Below the pieces are notes generated by a model. It was given only the letters and a program-made list of their open reading frames with translations, was not told the DNA's origin and searched no databases. From assembly GCA_003117195.1 (NCBI GenBank), contig BDSI01000085.1:23501-87500 (forward strand): DNA of 64,000 nucleotides. Reading direction: 5' to 3'. A program made the translations under genes and the position numbers. This document shows, one piece after another, positions 1-50,600 of the stretch. Source of the stretch: Eudorina sp. 2006-703-Eu-15. Its lineage: Eukaryota; Chlorophyta; Chlorophyceae; Chlamydomonadales; Volvocaceae. Position 1 is the stretch's first letter; each line of letters begins with the position of its first letter.

Positions 1-34
1 AATGAGTATTTGCTTCACGACTTTCATGTACTTC

Positions 35-440
35 TGCAGCTGGGCGGGGCCTCAGTGTGTGTTTACGGGCGGGCTCCATCCCTAAACCCTAGGATGGCCC
101 CCGCTGTGTGCACAATGTCTGTGTGGCGTCCTTGTGTCCGTGTATGTGCTAGGCAGAATGACAAATTCGCGCCCAACTAATCAGCAAGGCGTGTCATATG
201 AAACATCCTCTATGATAATGTATCTTTATGATAGCTGGCAAACATTGTTTTGAGCACCAACGGTCAAAGTAGAGGTTAAAGTCAAACCAAGCCTCTCACG
301 CTGCCAATGGTTTGGTGCAGCATGTTGCAGTTTGTTAAATACTTGGATAAAGAACGTTCTGATTTGAACTTCTGTAGGTTTCTGGTATTTGAGCATCACA
401 CCGGTGGAGCAAAGGGCAAGGACCCTTTGCTCCTTGCAGT
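35..440 (-). repeat. R1 dispersed element, diverged partial copy
   Basis: A degraded copy of the 1-kb R1 element, read in reverse relative to the complete copy at 40201-41200. Shared landmarks are the block around 'caaattcgcgcccaactaat', the 'caccaacggtcaaagta' block, and the 'gaacttctgtaggtttctgg' block that matches the 'gaacttcgatagtgttctga' stretch of other copies. Both ends are lost or too diverged to place. No coding potential is claimed. Confidence 0.5.
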
Positions 441-1267
441 ACACTCGGCATGCGGTTAGACCCCTTGCCCATTGCTGGGGTGGCCCGTGTATGCAGTGCG
501 GCCCGACTAGCCAACCTGCTCCTGCACGTTATTATTAAGGATGTTACAGTGGACCCGGTGGGTCACTGGTGACAGCCATCAGCGACAGCAGACACCCCAC
601 ACATGTTGCTCTGTGTGTGGCCCCTGAATCAACATATACATACAAACCCTTTATATACCCTATATATAACATGTGAACATAAGCCAGGCATGCTCCTTGC
701 ACAGGGCAGGGGCCCTGTGTACACATGGACAGGACCTCGGCAAGCCTCGGCAAGCTCGGGGTGTGCTGTGAGCTGAAAATGCGGAAACTGTTACACCCTG
801 AGCAAGGGGTACGCAGTTGCTTTTATACATATAAATATGTACAGCAACAGCACCACAAGCAACGCACCATTCGTATTTCTAGGCTATCTAGGCGTTTCAT
901 TAACAACATCCAGCAGCTCGCCGCGGTTCATCACTGCCCATCCAAAAACTTCTTTATTGTACGTAGTAGGTTTATTTTTATGCTTCTGGTAGTTATTTCC
1001 TTAGACACCAGAGGGGGGCCCGGGGGTCCGTGTAGTCCGTGCCCCCCGGCGACTGTCCTCTGGCGAATTTCACTGCTGTTCATCGCTCATCATTCATCAG
1101 TACGTACGTACCCATTGCTAAGATCAAATAGTTCACGTTGTGCTCGGTATTTCATCAATTTGGCGCATCGTTCTTCCGTTGCTGAGGTTGGTGAATATTT
1201 CCCCCTCGGTGAAAAATCGATGACCAAGTTATCGCTTTTCATTTTCATTGGGGCGTTGTTTATTTTG
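441..1267. other. Non-genic stretch with diffuse repeat similarity
   Basis: No gene recognised. Positions about 455-535 resemble 39580-39650: a CCCTTGC motif, then 'ggggtggcc', then a 'gctcctgcac' tail. Around 795-810 there is a CCCTGAGCAAGGGG motif of the kind seen near 39396. An open frame runs over much of 725-1480 but has no domain, ends inside the SINE-like repeat and is not supported as a gene. Confidence 0.4.
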
Positions 1268-1515
1268 ATTTGTAACCGTTACAAGGTGGACCCGTATCCC
1301 GACCGGGTGTTCCAACGGGCCCAGATAGCTCATAGGTGCCGCGTCTCATCAACCCCTACCAAGGACTGCGCACCCATCCTCCATCACCCGCGGGGGGGTC
1401 ACGCAGCCATACAGGCCACTACACCAGGTTACCAGCACGCCAGGATTGCCTCTCCTGGAAACCGCGCCAGACCCGCCTAATCACACAGCGGTGAGGGGAC
1501 GGGGATTCGAACCAC
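1268..1515 (-). mobile_element. SINE-like dispersed repeat, copy 1
   Basis: About 225 bp nearly identical to 46817-47055, starting with 'taaccgttacaaggtggacc' and ending near 'gcgccagacccgcc'. A third, shorter copy lies at 47535-47630. Next to its end the minus strand carries GGTTCGAATCC (about 1502-1515), which fits a tRNA-type pol III B box. I infer a tRNA-derived SINE read on the minus strand. A clear A box and terminal duplications were not found, so the class is tentative. Confidence 0.5.
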
Positions 1516-1839
1516 CGATCCATTGTTTATTTGCGAGACGCCGCATAGTTCTTTCTTCAGGACATTATTTCCGCTGTTGAACGACATTATTATGCCTACA
1601 GGCGGCGGCCTTACAGCCCAGCTCACGACTTGCCAGGCAGTGGTCGATGTACTGCATGGCAATAGAGCAGTGTAAACGTCCGTTTTCCTCGTTGTTAAAG
1701 GAGCAAAGTCTTCCTCACATTTTCCTTTTTCTACAACGGTGCGCCTTGGGGTGAACGGTGCGGCTCTGTGTGAGCGGTGCGGGTCGGCCTTTGCGATTCG
1801 CAATTCACTCATAGACTGCACTGTGTATTGTCTTTACAG

Positions 1840-2050
1840 GACTATGAACCTTTTCCAACTGTCAAATTTATGCCCCGCCATTCGCATGCGTTTCTTAGCT
1901 CACTTGCCGGTAAGTGCGGCTCGGGGTGCACGATTCACAATTCACTCTTTTGACACTATTTTCCTGTATTGTTTTTACAGTAGTATGAACTGTGTTCAAT
2001 TGCAAAATTCATGCCCTGTCAGTAGCATGCGTTTCTTAGCTTGCTTGCTG
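1840..2050 (+). repeat. Tandemly duplicated exon-like 70-bp unit with splice-like borders
   Basis: Two related units, 1840-1909 and 1981-2050, share 'ta(c/g)tatgaac' near the start and 'gcatgcgtttcttagct' near the end. Each is preceded by a pyrimidine-rich stretch ending in TTTACAG, and the first is followed by GGTAAGT, a good donor. About 30 bp upstream of each acceptor the flanks also match ('attcactc'). This looks like a duplicated exon plus part of its intron. It could belong to an undetected upstream gene or to a mobile element. No protein family is recognised. Confidence 0.4.
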
Positions 2051-2204
2051 CCATACATGATTGCCACCTTGCACTCTGGGAAAAAGGGGGGTCGGATTTG
2101 CCGTCAAGTAGTCCGTAAAATGGGGGCAGTTTCGTTTACGGAGACGGACTTGCCGTAAAGTGTGGCAAGGAATACGGAGACAGATTACTGACTAAGTTTA
2201 CGGG

Positions 2205-2330
2205 GAGACATTACGGGGACCCGCACCCCACATTACGGGGACCCGCATCCCACATTACGGCGACCCGCACCCCATATCATGGGGACCCACACCCCACATT
2301 ACGGGGACCCGCACCCCACAGCCGGCTGCA
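2205..2330. repeat. 22-bp tandem repeat, about five copies
   Basis: The unit 'acattacggggacccgcacc' plus two bases is repeated about five times with small changes ('cgacccg', 'atcatggggaccc'). Degenerate half-copies continue to about 2380. Non-coding; it lies just upstream of the integrase relic. Confidence 0.8.
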
Positions 2331-2484
2331 TATTATGGGGTCCCAAACCACAGTTTACGGAGTCCCCGACCATGTTTTACGGGCACCAGTCCCAGTCCAT
2401 CCTCAGCCAGTGAGCCAGTCCGTCCTCAGCCAGTGAGGAAAGTAGTGAGAACCACCAGCTCGGTCTTTCCAATCAGAAGGCCAA

Positions 2485-3360
2485 TCAGATTGTTGTGCCA
2501 AACGATCCGAATTTGAAGCGTGATGTCAGCGCACAAAGCCACTCTGACACGATGTCTGGCCATCCTGGACGTGACTGAATGATTGACATTGTGCAACGAA
2601 AATTCTGGTGGCCGACGTTATGAGTGGATGTGGCTGACTTTGTCGCCAGGTATGGTGTATGTCAATGGCATAAGCCATCGTCTGGCCTGCCGGCAGGTCT
2701 TCTACGGCCGCTCCCCAATCCTGAGATGCCTTGGGAAAGCGTCTCTATGGATTTCATGATAGGATTGCCGAAGACCCAATGATGCGACAGTACGATTTGA
2801 TTTTGGTGTTTGTTGATCGCCTTACTAAGATGGTACATCTGGCTCCGTACAAGAGCACGAGTACGGCATCTGAGAGCGCCGATGTGATGTTCCACCATGT
2901 TGTACGACTTCATGGAATGCCTAAACCCTAAAACCTAAATCCCTTAAATGATTATATCTGATCGAGATCCACGATTAAAGGGCGCATTTCAGCATACGAC
3001 TAAGCAAGGCATTTCGACGGATGGACAGACTGAAGGAATCAACCGAATCTTGGGCGATATGCTACGCCAATACATACGCAGAATTCGAGCCGTCCCGATA
3101 GGTATCTTGATGCTGCTTAATTTGCGATCAACAACCTGCAAAATCCTACGACGGGTCATTCCCTGTTCTAGTTAATTAAATTATGGAAGTCATCCACGAA
3201 CCCCTTTGCAAGAGTTGTATGGATTCTTTCCATACACGATTAAACGAAGCAAAACTATTTTACCAGGCGGTGCAGGACTGTGCTGTGAAGGATGAATCCA
3301 AGAAGCGGAAGCCGGTTTTTCTCCGCGTGGGTCAACAGGCTTTGCTGAATAAAAGGAAAT
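2485..3360 (+). pseudogene. Ty3/gypsy retrotransposon integrase remnant
   Basis: A decayed retroelement integrase. In order, over shifting frames: a zinc-binding segment with 'SGHPGRD' and 'RKFWWPT' (about 2550-2625), in which the first Cys of the usual CxxC is Tyr ('RYGVCQWHKP'); the core start 'MPWESVSMDFMIGLPKTQ' (2726-2780); 'ILVFVDRLTKMVHLAP' (about 2800-2850); 'VVRLHGMP'; 'ISDRDPR' (about 2950); 'DGQTEGINRILGDMLRQYI' (about 3018-3075); and a post-core tail 'RVGQQALLNK' (about 3320-3355). Stops, at least one frameshift near 2780 and a telomere-like insertion at 2921-2950 show it is dead. LTRs, RT and RNase H are not visible here. Confidence 0.85.
2921..2951. repeat. Interstitial telomere-like tract inside the integrase relic
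   Basis: 'ctaaaccctaaaacctaaat' followed by 'cccttaaat' interrupts the integrase exactly between HGMP and ISDRDPR, which are separated by only a few residues in the family. The tract is an imperfect (CCCTAAA/CCCTAAAA)n, the plant and green-algal telomere type, and fits filler added at a double-strand break. Confidence 0.6.
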
Positions 3361-4209
3361 AAAGAAGTATGTGTTTTGTTGTATGGGCTCCCGTACGCCG
3401 GTAATCTCGCTCTTGATCTCCGACCTTGAAAAAATGCCGGGGTTTAACGGGGGATTGCCTAGGATTTGCACGTCCGTCATCCCCGGCCATTAATCTGCAG
3501 TGGAAATAGGCTCTTTGTTCACCGAATCGTTAGGCAAATTATTACATACCTTTTTTATAAATATGTTTGATGATGTATCTGTTTGGTCAAAGGCTATGGG
3601 CTGCTCGTGTCTATGACTGCCTTCATCATGTCTCCAGCTTTATAAAGAACCGCTCAGAGCAAGGTGGTGCTGATTAGTGCGCGGCCACTTCACGCCCTGC
3701 TCGCTGGCGCCTATCCTAAGCATCCCTGATAATTTGTACAAGTCTGCCGTCAGCCGTATTCCGTTTCTCTGTGTCTTGCCAATGGAATCATTCCTTCCTG
3801 CATCTGCATGAATTCGTATGTGCCAGGTGAACTTATAGCCGCGCCCTAACGTGGCTTAGTTACACTTTTCATATGGAAATTTATTTTTGCTTTTCATATG
3901 GAATTTATTTTTGCTGCAATGTGGGCGTGCGTACATGGTTGCATGGTGTACAGGTTGCATGGTGTACAGTGCGACATCGACTACCCCATTGTGCATAACG
4001 GCCTCGTTTGCATACGTGTGCTTCTTACAAGCTGTTACATCATGGTGCCGGTTTTTATTCCATGTCCGCCATCTGCCTCTTCCTAATCGATAAATCATAA
4101 CACCTCCTCGTCATCCCAGGGGGTGTCGACAAGGGGGCTTCCCTCTGGGGGGGGGGTTTGCGGGGGTGCCCTAGCCCCCCCCCACAAACCCGTTTCCATC
4201 CCTTATTAG
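3361..4209. other. Non-genic stretch
   Basis: No gene recognised. At about 3865-3917 a unit of about 24 bp ('cttttcatatggaa' plus 'atttatttttgc') is present twice in tandem. The remainder is unremarkable, slightly AT-rich DNA up to the border of the R1 element. Confidence 0.4.
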
Positions 4210-5271
4210 TTTTTGGGCAGGGCCCCAGCGCGAAGCGCGTTCGGGGGGCCCCGCCCCCTAGGATTGCCCATGTCCGTGTGTCCGTGTGTCCGTGTGTCCG
4301 TGTGTTCGTGTGTCCGTGTGTCCGTGTGTCCGTGTGTCCATGTGTCCGTGTGTCCGTGTGTCCGGTAACGGCAAAACGTTCATTATCCGCTAAACTAATT
4401 CGCTATGTTTGTCATATTAATTGTCCTCTATTGCAAGGTAACTTTGGTTTGGCTGAAAAAAATTCTTTGCGCACAAACGGTCAAAGTAAAGCTCTGCGGT
4501 TTCCATGGACCCGAGTCAACGTCCATCCAACGCCTCTCGCGCTCATATTTGTTTCAACGGGTGCCGCGTGATGAACACTTGGATTAGGAATGGGCGGCGC
4601 GTGCTAAATTGAACTTCGATAGTGTTCTGATCTTTGAACATCAAGATACCACCAACATCAAGATTTGCCTTTCTGTCTTGCCAGATAAATACAAATCAAC
4701 AATATGTATTATTTCAAAGTTTCAAGATGCAAAGGGATAGCGTACCGAGTGCCAACGATTTCTCCAGTTCCGATGGCCCAAAGTCCGGGTCTCACCGCGG
4801 CTTTTTCGCACTCTGTTTTTGCCTTACATTTGCTATGTAACTATTGATAGCAAACTTAAGAGGTTCACGTCTGCTGCGGGCGTGCAACTGAAGGGTTGCA
4901 TGCCTGCCGACGGACCAAACAACTACAGTTTCACGGCAAACAAGGATGCTTCAAGCTTGCTTTGTGATCATCTGCTTGACAGACGGATGTGGTAGTGCAG
5001 AGGCGACTATCGGTACCATAATGCCGATACGGTGACCGCCGTTGCCGGCGGCGCGTACTGCAGGATGGTTTCGGGGCTGCCGATGTGTTTGGGCTTGGTG
5101 AATCTATGCACGCCGATCCCCCTTCAACATCAACGACACCCCCAATGGCAACCTTTCACTCTCTCACACTGTTGCGCGGTAATAGAGTTTTCCTTCTAAA
5201 GCAAGCAGCCTGTACGGATTATAGGGGGCCCCGCCCTTTTCCGGCTTCGAGGAAGCCGACCCCTACTTGTT
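4210..5271 (-). mobile_element. R1 dispersed element, near-complete copy (reverse)
   Basis: Full-length copy opposite in orientation to 40201-41200. It starts TTTTTGGGC, runs into a GC palindrome (GGGCAGGGCCCC ... GGGGCCCCGCCC around 4214-4258) and ends GGCTTCGAGGAAGCC ... CCTACTTGT. Near the start it carries about eleven copies of a 10-bp 'tccgtgtg(tg)' minisatellite that is much shorter in other copies. TTAG flanks both sides (4206-4209 and 5272-5275), a possible 4-bp target duplication. No transposase frame is visible, so it is non-autonomous. Confidence 0.75.
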
Positions 5272-5469
5272 TTAGTGGGGTGGGGGCTGCTGTTATTATT
5301 ATTAGTAAAGTATCGATGAATTATATCACCCACAAACATAGATACATCTATCCGGATCCGGCATCTCCTGGTGATTGTTTATATATGTTCATTTTGAAAA
5401 AGGTATCTCCACCTCACCCCTCCCACGGCATATGCAGTAATGTTGCGCTTTAAACCAAAATTATCGCAG

Positions 5470-44203
<38,734 letters not shown>

Positions 44204-46816
44204 CACATGATGCACACACGCACGCAACTGGCCGACACTGAGCGTAGCAGCAGCGAGGCAGACAGCAACATAGTTGCTATCTACTAATTGCACATCACCA
44301 TAATCAAACGTAGGTTGGTGGTTTGGTATGGTAGTCAATGGCAAATCAGCGTGCGTGACATGCGAGACAGGGCCCTGGCCCCTACCAACTCATAGGGGGG
44401 CTGACTGGCTCTGACAGCCCTGGCTGTCAGGCACGAAATGTTAGCCTGACAGCCTTAGCCAACATTGACGTCGCTGTCAGCTGCCGTTCAATTGGTACCG
44501 TCTGACGGAGCCCTGACAGTTCCCAGCAATGTCGGGGACGGCGACGATGCGAATGGCTGTATGTGACCGACTGTCAGTGGCTGGCTGTTAAGCGGTGTCC
44601 AAAGCTGTTACCCGGCTGCGCGCGCCCCGCTCTCTCGGATATCCATATGGGTGTGTGTGATAGTCATCACCGATCGATGCGATCCGCGACCGCGTTCTTG
44701 TCATAGGCTACAGGCCTAGGCGGATACGTCTAGTGCATGCGGCGACGTAGGCGATGACTACGTCATTTGTGCTCGCACGGTTGCCTGCCGGTGTGTGTGG
44801 TATGCAGCGTATCAGCAGCGTGTGCGTTGATTGGAGTGGACCCATCGATCCACCTGCGGGCACAAGCAATGCATGCCGGTGGATGGTGTGATGAAATGGC
44901 GTAGATGGCGTGCGTGTGTGTGTGTGTGTGTGTGATCCAAAGGTGCCAGGACGGAGGCAGCCGCTGAGATGTATGGGATAGATGTATGTGTGCAAGCAAC
45001 ACTCAGCGGACACGTGTGCTTCATGTTTCCTACCTAGATGATGACTGCTTTATGGGACATGTACTTGTACAGTAAGATGAGGGCCAAAGGCGCCCAATGC
45101 TTGCTGAAGGTATTTCCCCTCCTTGTTGATGCCCGGCCGGCGGTTGATGTGTTGACGGACTTGGCTGATAGTATGGCGTTATCTTTCGCACCACCAGCGT
45201 GGCGTACTGCTACACGCACGCGGCCATGGTATCACGTGGTCTGGTCGATGTTATGAGGAGTGTGTTTATTGTGTTGAAGACGAAATCCGACGACGGCCGC
45301 AGCCATAGCAGCACATCTATAATTGCAAGGCAATTAACGTGCACAATCAAGATAGAGCGTGTCACACACGTGGCATCTATTGTATCTATCCTTCTTTGGT
45401 GCGGGTCTGGCCAGCTATCTACCGTGCACACACATCAGGTGTCTGGTTTTGCTGGCTTAGCAAACGTTTTACGTGCAGGTGCAGGTACACGTATGCACAC
45501 GTATTTATTGAAAGACGTGCAGGTGATAAACGCGCACCTCCATCCGCACCAGCGGCGGCGCACGGCGCCGTGTACACAAGAAGGCCCGTTTGTGTTACGA
45601 AATGAAGTTACGCAGTGAATGTTGACGTGATGTCAGAGCGAGCGAGAGGCCGGGTTGTGGTGCCGAATATCCGGGTTGATCCTGAAGAGACTTGGTGTAC
45701 TTGGTGAGCCAGCGACGCGTAGGCTGATGCACGTAAATTGTGCTGACGACTATTTTGTGCTATTCCGAAAGTACACTAGCAGCACCACTACGTTCGCCCA
45801 CCACTACGATCGATGGTATGATGACTGTGGTTACTGATTCTGGCGCATCAGTAACCTGCTGGGCCTGGTGTGTCGCTAGTGCTGGTTGGTACAGCTGCAT
45901 GACCCTACCCCCGGGTGGTGGTGAATGGGTATGAAGTTGCCCTGAGTATGTAGGGATCGATGATGTGAGGCGCGCGCCCACGAGGCTAACTGGGCAACTT
46001 GGGTTGCCCATCACACGGTCGGGAATAAGGGTCAACCTTGTATCGGTTACAATGCCCGAACGGACATTGCCGGCCAGCAGTGGGCAACCAGTGTCGGGGT
46101 TGGTCACACAGATGTCCGCCGAGTAACCATGCATGCACGGGGGCGTCACTGTCGGCCCCGTTTTACAGGGCGGTTGACAGAGCGCGCTCGTCAGGATAAA
46201 GTAGGGGACGCCCGGCAATCGTTGTCGTCATTACTCAACATATGTAATAATACATACGCTCCTTTCGCATAACTATTATACACCATATGTCGCTCGTCAA
46301 TTCTGCTTGCACAACTGCAACCTAAATATCCGCGCACACGGCATACAGTACTGGTACTAATTTTAGCATTATTCGTCATAATATTAATAATACTGATACT
46401 TATAAAAAATATTCATATAGTGTTAGTAATAACGCCCTGCGTGACGGTGCTTCGCGAGGCCCGGTCGCCTTCAAAGACGGGAGCCGGTGTGGTGGTTTGC
46501 TGATAGGGGCGCCCGCGTGGCGGACTCTCCATGAGCGGACCTTGTCCTTGGCTGTGACTGCTCCCCATAAACGGGGTGGTTCCCTTGTAAGAAGTGGGTG
46601 TGGGGTACGTGTCGGTGCAGTTTTGGAGCCTGTCCAGTGCGCCAAGCAATTTGCGCGGTTTCGTTTGTGCACAGTGTGCGTGGTGAGGAGGCTGCCGCTG
46701 CCAACCGATGACCGATAACATCATTGATTAAATATAACTAGTAATCACGATTCATCACTATGATACTATAACAATAAACTATAAATAATTATGTATGGGT
46801 TATATATGTAACCGTA
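44204..46816. other. Intergenic, ROCO 3' side
   Basis: No gene supported. 44400-44525 carries a cluster of CTGACAG/CTGTCAG motifs, including the palindrome CTGACAGCC-TGGCTGTCAG. 44910-44935 is a short GT tract. 45470-45530 has 'cgtgcaggtg' repeats. Open frames at 45038-45256, 45199-45618 and 45760-46218 overlap one another on both strands and show no domain. Confidence 0.45.
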
Positions 46817-47055
46817 AATGTAACCGTGACAAGGTGGACCCGTATCCCGACCGGGTGTTCCAACGGGCCCTGATAGCTCGCTCGTAGGTGCCTCGTCTCA
46901 TCAACCCCTACCCTGGACTGCGCACCCATCCTCCATCACCCGCGGGGGTTTCACGCAGCCATACCGGCCACTTAGGCCACTACACCAGGTTACCAGCGCG
47001 CCAGGATTGGCTCTCCTGGAAACCGCGCCAGACCCGCCAAATCACACGGCGGTGA
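46817..47055 (-). mobile_element. SINE-like dispersed repeat, copy 2
   Basis: Almost identical to 1268-1492 (from 'taaccgtgacaaggtggacc' to 'gcgccagacccgcc'). The neighbouring sequence differs from copy 1 immediately after 'gcggtga', which fixes one border. Confidence 0.6.
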
Positions 47056-47174
47056 TATATGGGAGATTATGTAAGCACGGATGTACCCAATCACGAAGGC
47101 ACGCCCGTTTGCCTGACATGAGCATATTGCGCATTTGCCAGTTTGCGGTAGCAGGGTGGCCTGTATGCACATGA

Positions 47175-47297
47175 CCCTTGCTCGAGCAAGGGCTAACAAT
47201 AGCAAGGTGAGCGGAAACATATCCCTTGCTAGAACAAGGAAAAGATTACGCATTGCGCGCGGCAACACAACCCTTAACAAGCTTGTTCTAGCAAGGA
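47175..47297. repeat. Cluster of CTTGCT palindromes
   Basis: Perfect 18-bp palindrome CCCTTGCTCGAGCAAGGG (47175-47192), then CCCTTGCTAGAACAAGG (about 47222-47238) and 'aacaagcttgttctagcaag' (about 47277-47296). Related to the palindromes at 39176-39246. Confidence 0.7.
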
Positions 47298-47534
47298 TAC
47301 CAACGAACGTCTAATTGTGAGCCACTGTAATCAGAAATCATAATTTATTATTAACTATAATAATAACGTTTTGATGGAATGTAAATTCTTTATAATACAT
47401 ATTATTACAGGGGTAATGAAAACGATAACAGGATAAATAAATGATCAAGAAAGAATAAATTTGAGAATATATATATATATATATATGTAGTATTGTGTAT
47501 AGTACTATATATAGTATAAGATGTATAGGGGGAT

Positions 47535-47630
47535 CATGCAGCCATACCGCCCACCACACCCACACCAGGTTACCAGCGCGCCAGGATTGCCTCTCCTGGA
47601 AACCGCGCCAGACCCGCCGAACCGCACGCA
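47535..47630 (-). repeat. SINE-like repeat, copy 3 (partial)
   Basis: Shares the 'ccaggttaccagcgcgccag' and 'gcgccagacccgcc' blocks with the other two copies. The adjacent minus strand has GGTTCGAAGC (about 47648-47657), a degenerate B box as in copy 1. Confidence 0.55.
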
Positions 47631-50600
47631 TGGCGGGTCCCGCCATGCTTCGAACCGCAGATCGCTGGACAGCGCAGTCTTTCCCATTACGACCCCGTTG
47701 TGGTAGTAAAAACCATGCACCGGGATTTACATTATTCCCTCGAGTGAGCTCACAGACAACGGATTTTACGTGTATTCCTTTCCTGGTGTATTTCTTCCCT
47801 GGCGGTATTGTTTCAACCACCACGGACCCAGCAGCAGCACCCAGTACCCCAGCAGCTACCCGCCGAATGATCGCTCACGTGTATTCCCTCGGTAAGATTT
47901 CGTTTCTGCTGCCTGTCTGTCTATCATCGTGCCCCCATACCGATCCACTCGATCTACACCCACCTGGCCAGCACCCTGCCTCTCTGCTCACCCATTGGCC
48001 TGCATGGTACAATGTGAAGTTGCTAGCTACGCAGCCAGGCCCCCCACCCATATTCAGCCCTCGCACAGAGACATGCAGTCCGCCTGCAAACTCACTCACC
48101 TGCCATTCTATTATTACTCTCCTGCGTAAGGCCGCTAGCTCCAGCTAGCAGGCCCCAGTCCACGCAGACATACCCCCGGCATCGACCCAGCAAGCTACCG
48201 TCCATGCCCCCGGCCCGTAGATTTACGGGCTACCTGCAGAGGGCAGATAGTAAGGTAATGCATCTGCAAACATGCATTTCCTGTCCAGTCACATGCAAGC
48301 TTGCCTATATGCCTAACTTACCACCCCATTCGGAAATGTGGTATTGCTAGCATCAGCACGCATGCCTCTTCCCGTCCGATTATTTGAACCTCCTGCTGTC
48401 TGTCAGCACTTTCCTGCCTGCTTGTGAAACCATGCATGATGCTTAACTGCATGCATGTATCAGGGTTCACTCATCTGGGTAGTGGAGGCTCGCACGCTCC
48501 ACACTCCCGGCCGCTAGCGTTGGGGCAGCCCGATAATGGTCTCCACAGCTCCGAATCGGCTTACCTGCATACGGAAGGAACCGTGACGCACGGCCGTCCT
48601 GTCGATCAATAGACAGCCGAACCACTCGCGGAGACAAACACTCAAACAAATGGCAGGGATAATATGTTAATAAATATGCTCTCAGATGAATTGTTTGCGT
48701 GGGCCCACACTGCAGGATCATGGATAATTCAGGACGTCGAAATTCGCCAACTTGAGCAAACCCGGGTCGGTTCCACCAGAATACCGACCTTGCATTACAG
48801 GAGTTCAGTAAAGCGGTAAGTAGGCATAGGATTGCGTATCTTACCAACGTTGACTCGGGTCAACCTTTACTCGTTGTTTGCGCAATTTTCATTGCAAAGC
48901 AAACCTGCATGTATCACCGCACTCAGTTGTGCCTGTGATAATGAACCTACTGCCGAAAAGCGCCCCACACATTGCCATGAACTGTATACTAGTATACTAC
49001 ACTTGTACACTATCACTTACGAAAATTCTGGCAGTCTGCTTCAAGAATGCGTATTTATTATTTTTAATTCCTATAATTAGTTAATGCGTGTCCTCTGTTG
49101 CTAGCCGCTCGCCCTCTGTGCTGGCCGCTCGACGTCTGTTGCTGGTTGCGACTTATCATGTCCTTGCTGCACGTCAATAAGCAAGCTTGTTACCGCCAAA
49201 ACATGCATTTGTCAGGTAATAAATTCATGATTGCGGTCATCTACATGCTGATCTTTTGTGACATTGGAGGAATCGCTTCATGTCAGCTTTCTCCCTTAGG
49301 GCCGAGGCTACATGCCGACAGTCTTGTTACATCTCGCTTATGTACCCGGTATGCCCGGAGAGCTTTGAGGTGTGTTAGCTGCAATATGTGATACGCGAGA
49401 GTCATTGAATACTTGCCGTACAGTTTAACATCGGGGCGGCCTCGCTCCTCATTACTTGGCCCATGCACTATCGGCAAGCACAATCCGATGTCCCCGTCAG
49501 ACATTCCCGCATCCTACGTAGCACAGTCGCAGAAAAGGGGCAGCCGCAACTACAGTACGAGCAGGCAGCAAAGCAAGCGCAGGCGCAAGGAGATTCACGG
49601 GCGTTCGATGCAGATTCGAGGCGGCCCCACGTCGTGCTACTACCATGACAGTGGGGAAGCATAGGAAACGCATGTATGCCCCTTGCATCCAGAGCACGTT
49701 CTGACCGAAACTGGGCCGTCTCGCACTGCATGCTTCGTGCAAGAATTGAGCCAACAACATCAATCGGCACAACGGCAGCGATAAGCTTCGTTCTCTGCAG
49801 CCTGCATTTAACAGCGGCCGCAATGTTGGTGGTGTCATGTTTATGGCTGGTCTGTCGTACCTAAAGAGCGGTTGAGGACAGTAGGCTGTGTAGCTTTCCA
49901 GCCCCGAGGGTCCTGGTCGGTACGCATGGCATGTGCCGTACCGTACGGCATGCGCGCACGCTCTGAGTCGCCTCCTTGTAACCACCCGCCCGGAGGTCGC
50001 ATCGCCCGTCCCCCCGTTACGTGGACGAGCCGCCGGGCACGCTTCGCGGCCCTGCGGCTGTTGGACTTCGCGCACCCATAAACACATGCCAGCAGCCAGC
50101 TTGCAGTGCGTTGCCTGCGGGGTGCGGGCTTACCGCCTCCGACGCCTCCACCGAGCCGACACGAGGTCATCACGCCACCCGCCTGTCAGGGCGCCGCCTG
50201 GCATGGCGCCGCGGCGCCGAGGGCGGCACGAGGGGGCCCGCCTAGTTCACCCATCGATTCGACCTCCTGCGACACAGCCTGGGCCGCCTGCCGCCTGCCG
50301 CCTGCACGGGCCACTTTACAGCAGCACCCCGCAACCCCAGAGACCCAGCAGCAGTCCGCTGGGCCCCCGCCCCCGATGCGAAGAGTCTGCGCGTTCTCGG
50401 CTGCACACATACCGTAGCCATGTCCGTGTGCGCGTGGGGTGATGATGATACACACACGCATACATTACCGCCTCCACCACCACCACCATCATCATTACGG
50501 CCGCAGCTGCAACAGCAGCAGCAGCACATGTAGGTTTGGGTGACAGATCACCTCCATGCGTCGGGAGTTGACAGACACGTCGTCGTCACGCAGCTGCGCC

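Noticed and set aside
45038..45256. A further exon or small gene after the ROCO stop
   Set aside because: Short, no recognised motif, and the ROCO frame already closes with a family-typical end motif at 44203.
49413..50529. Overlapping open frames on both strands as a possible gene
   Set aside because: High GC makes long frames common; no domain, no consistent splice pattern and equal potential on both strands.
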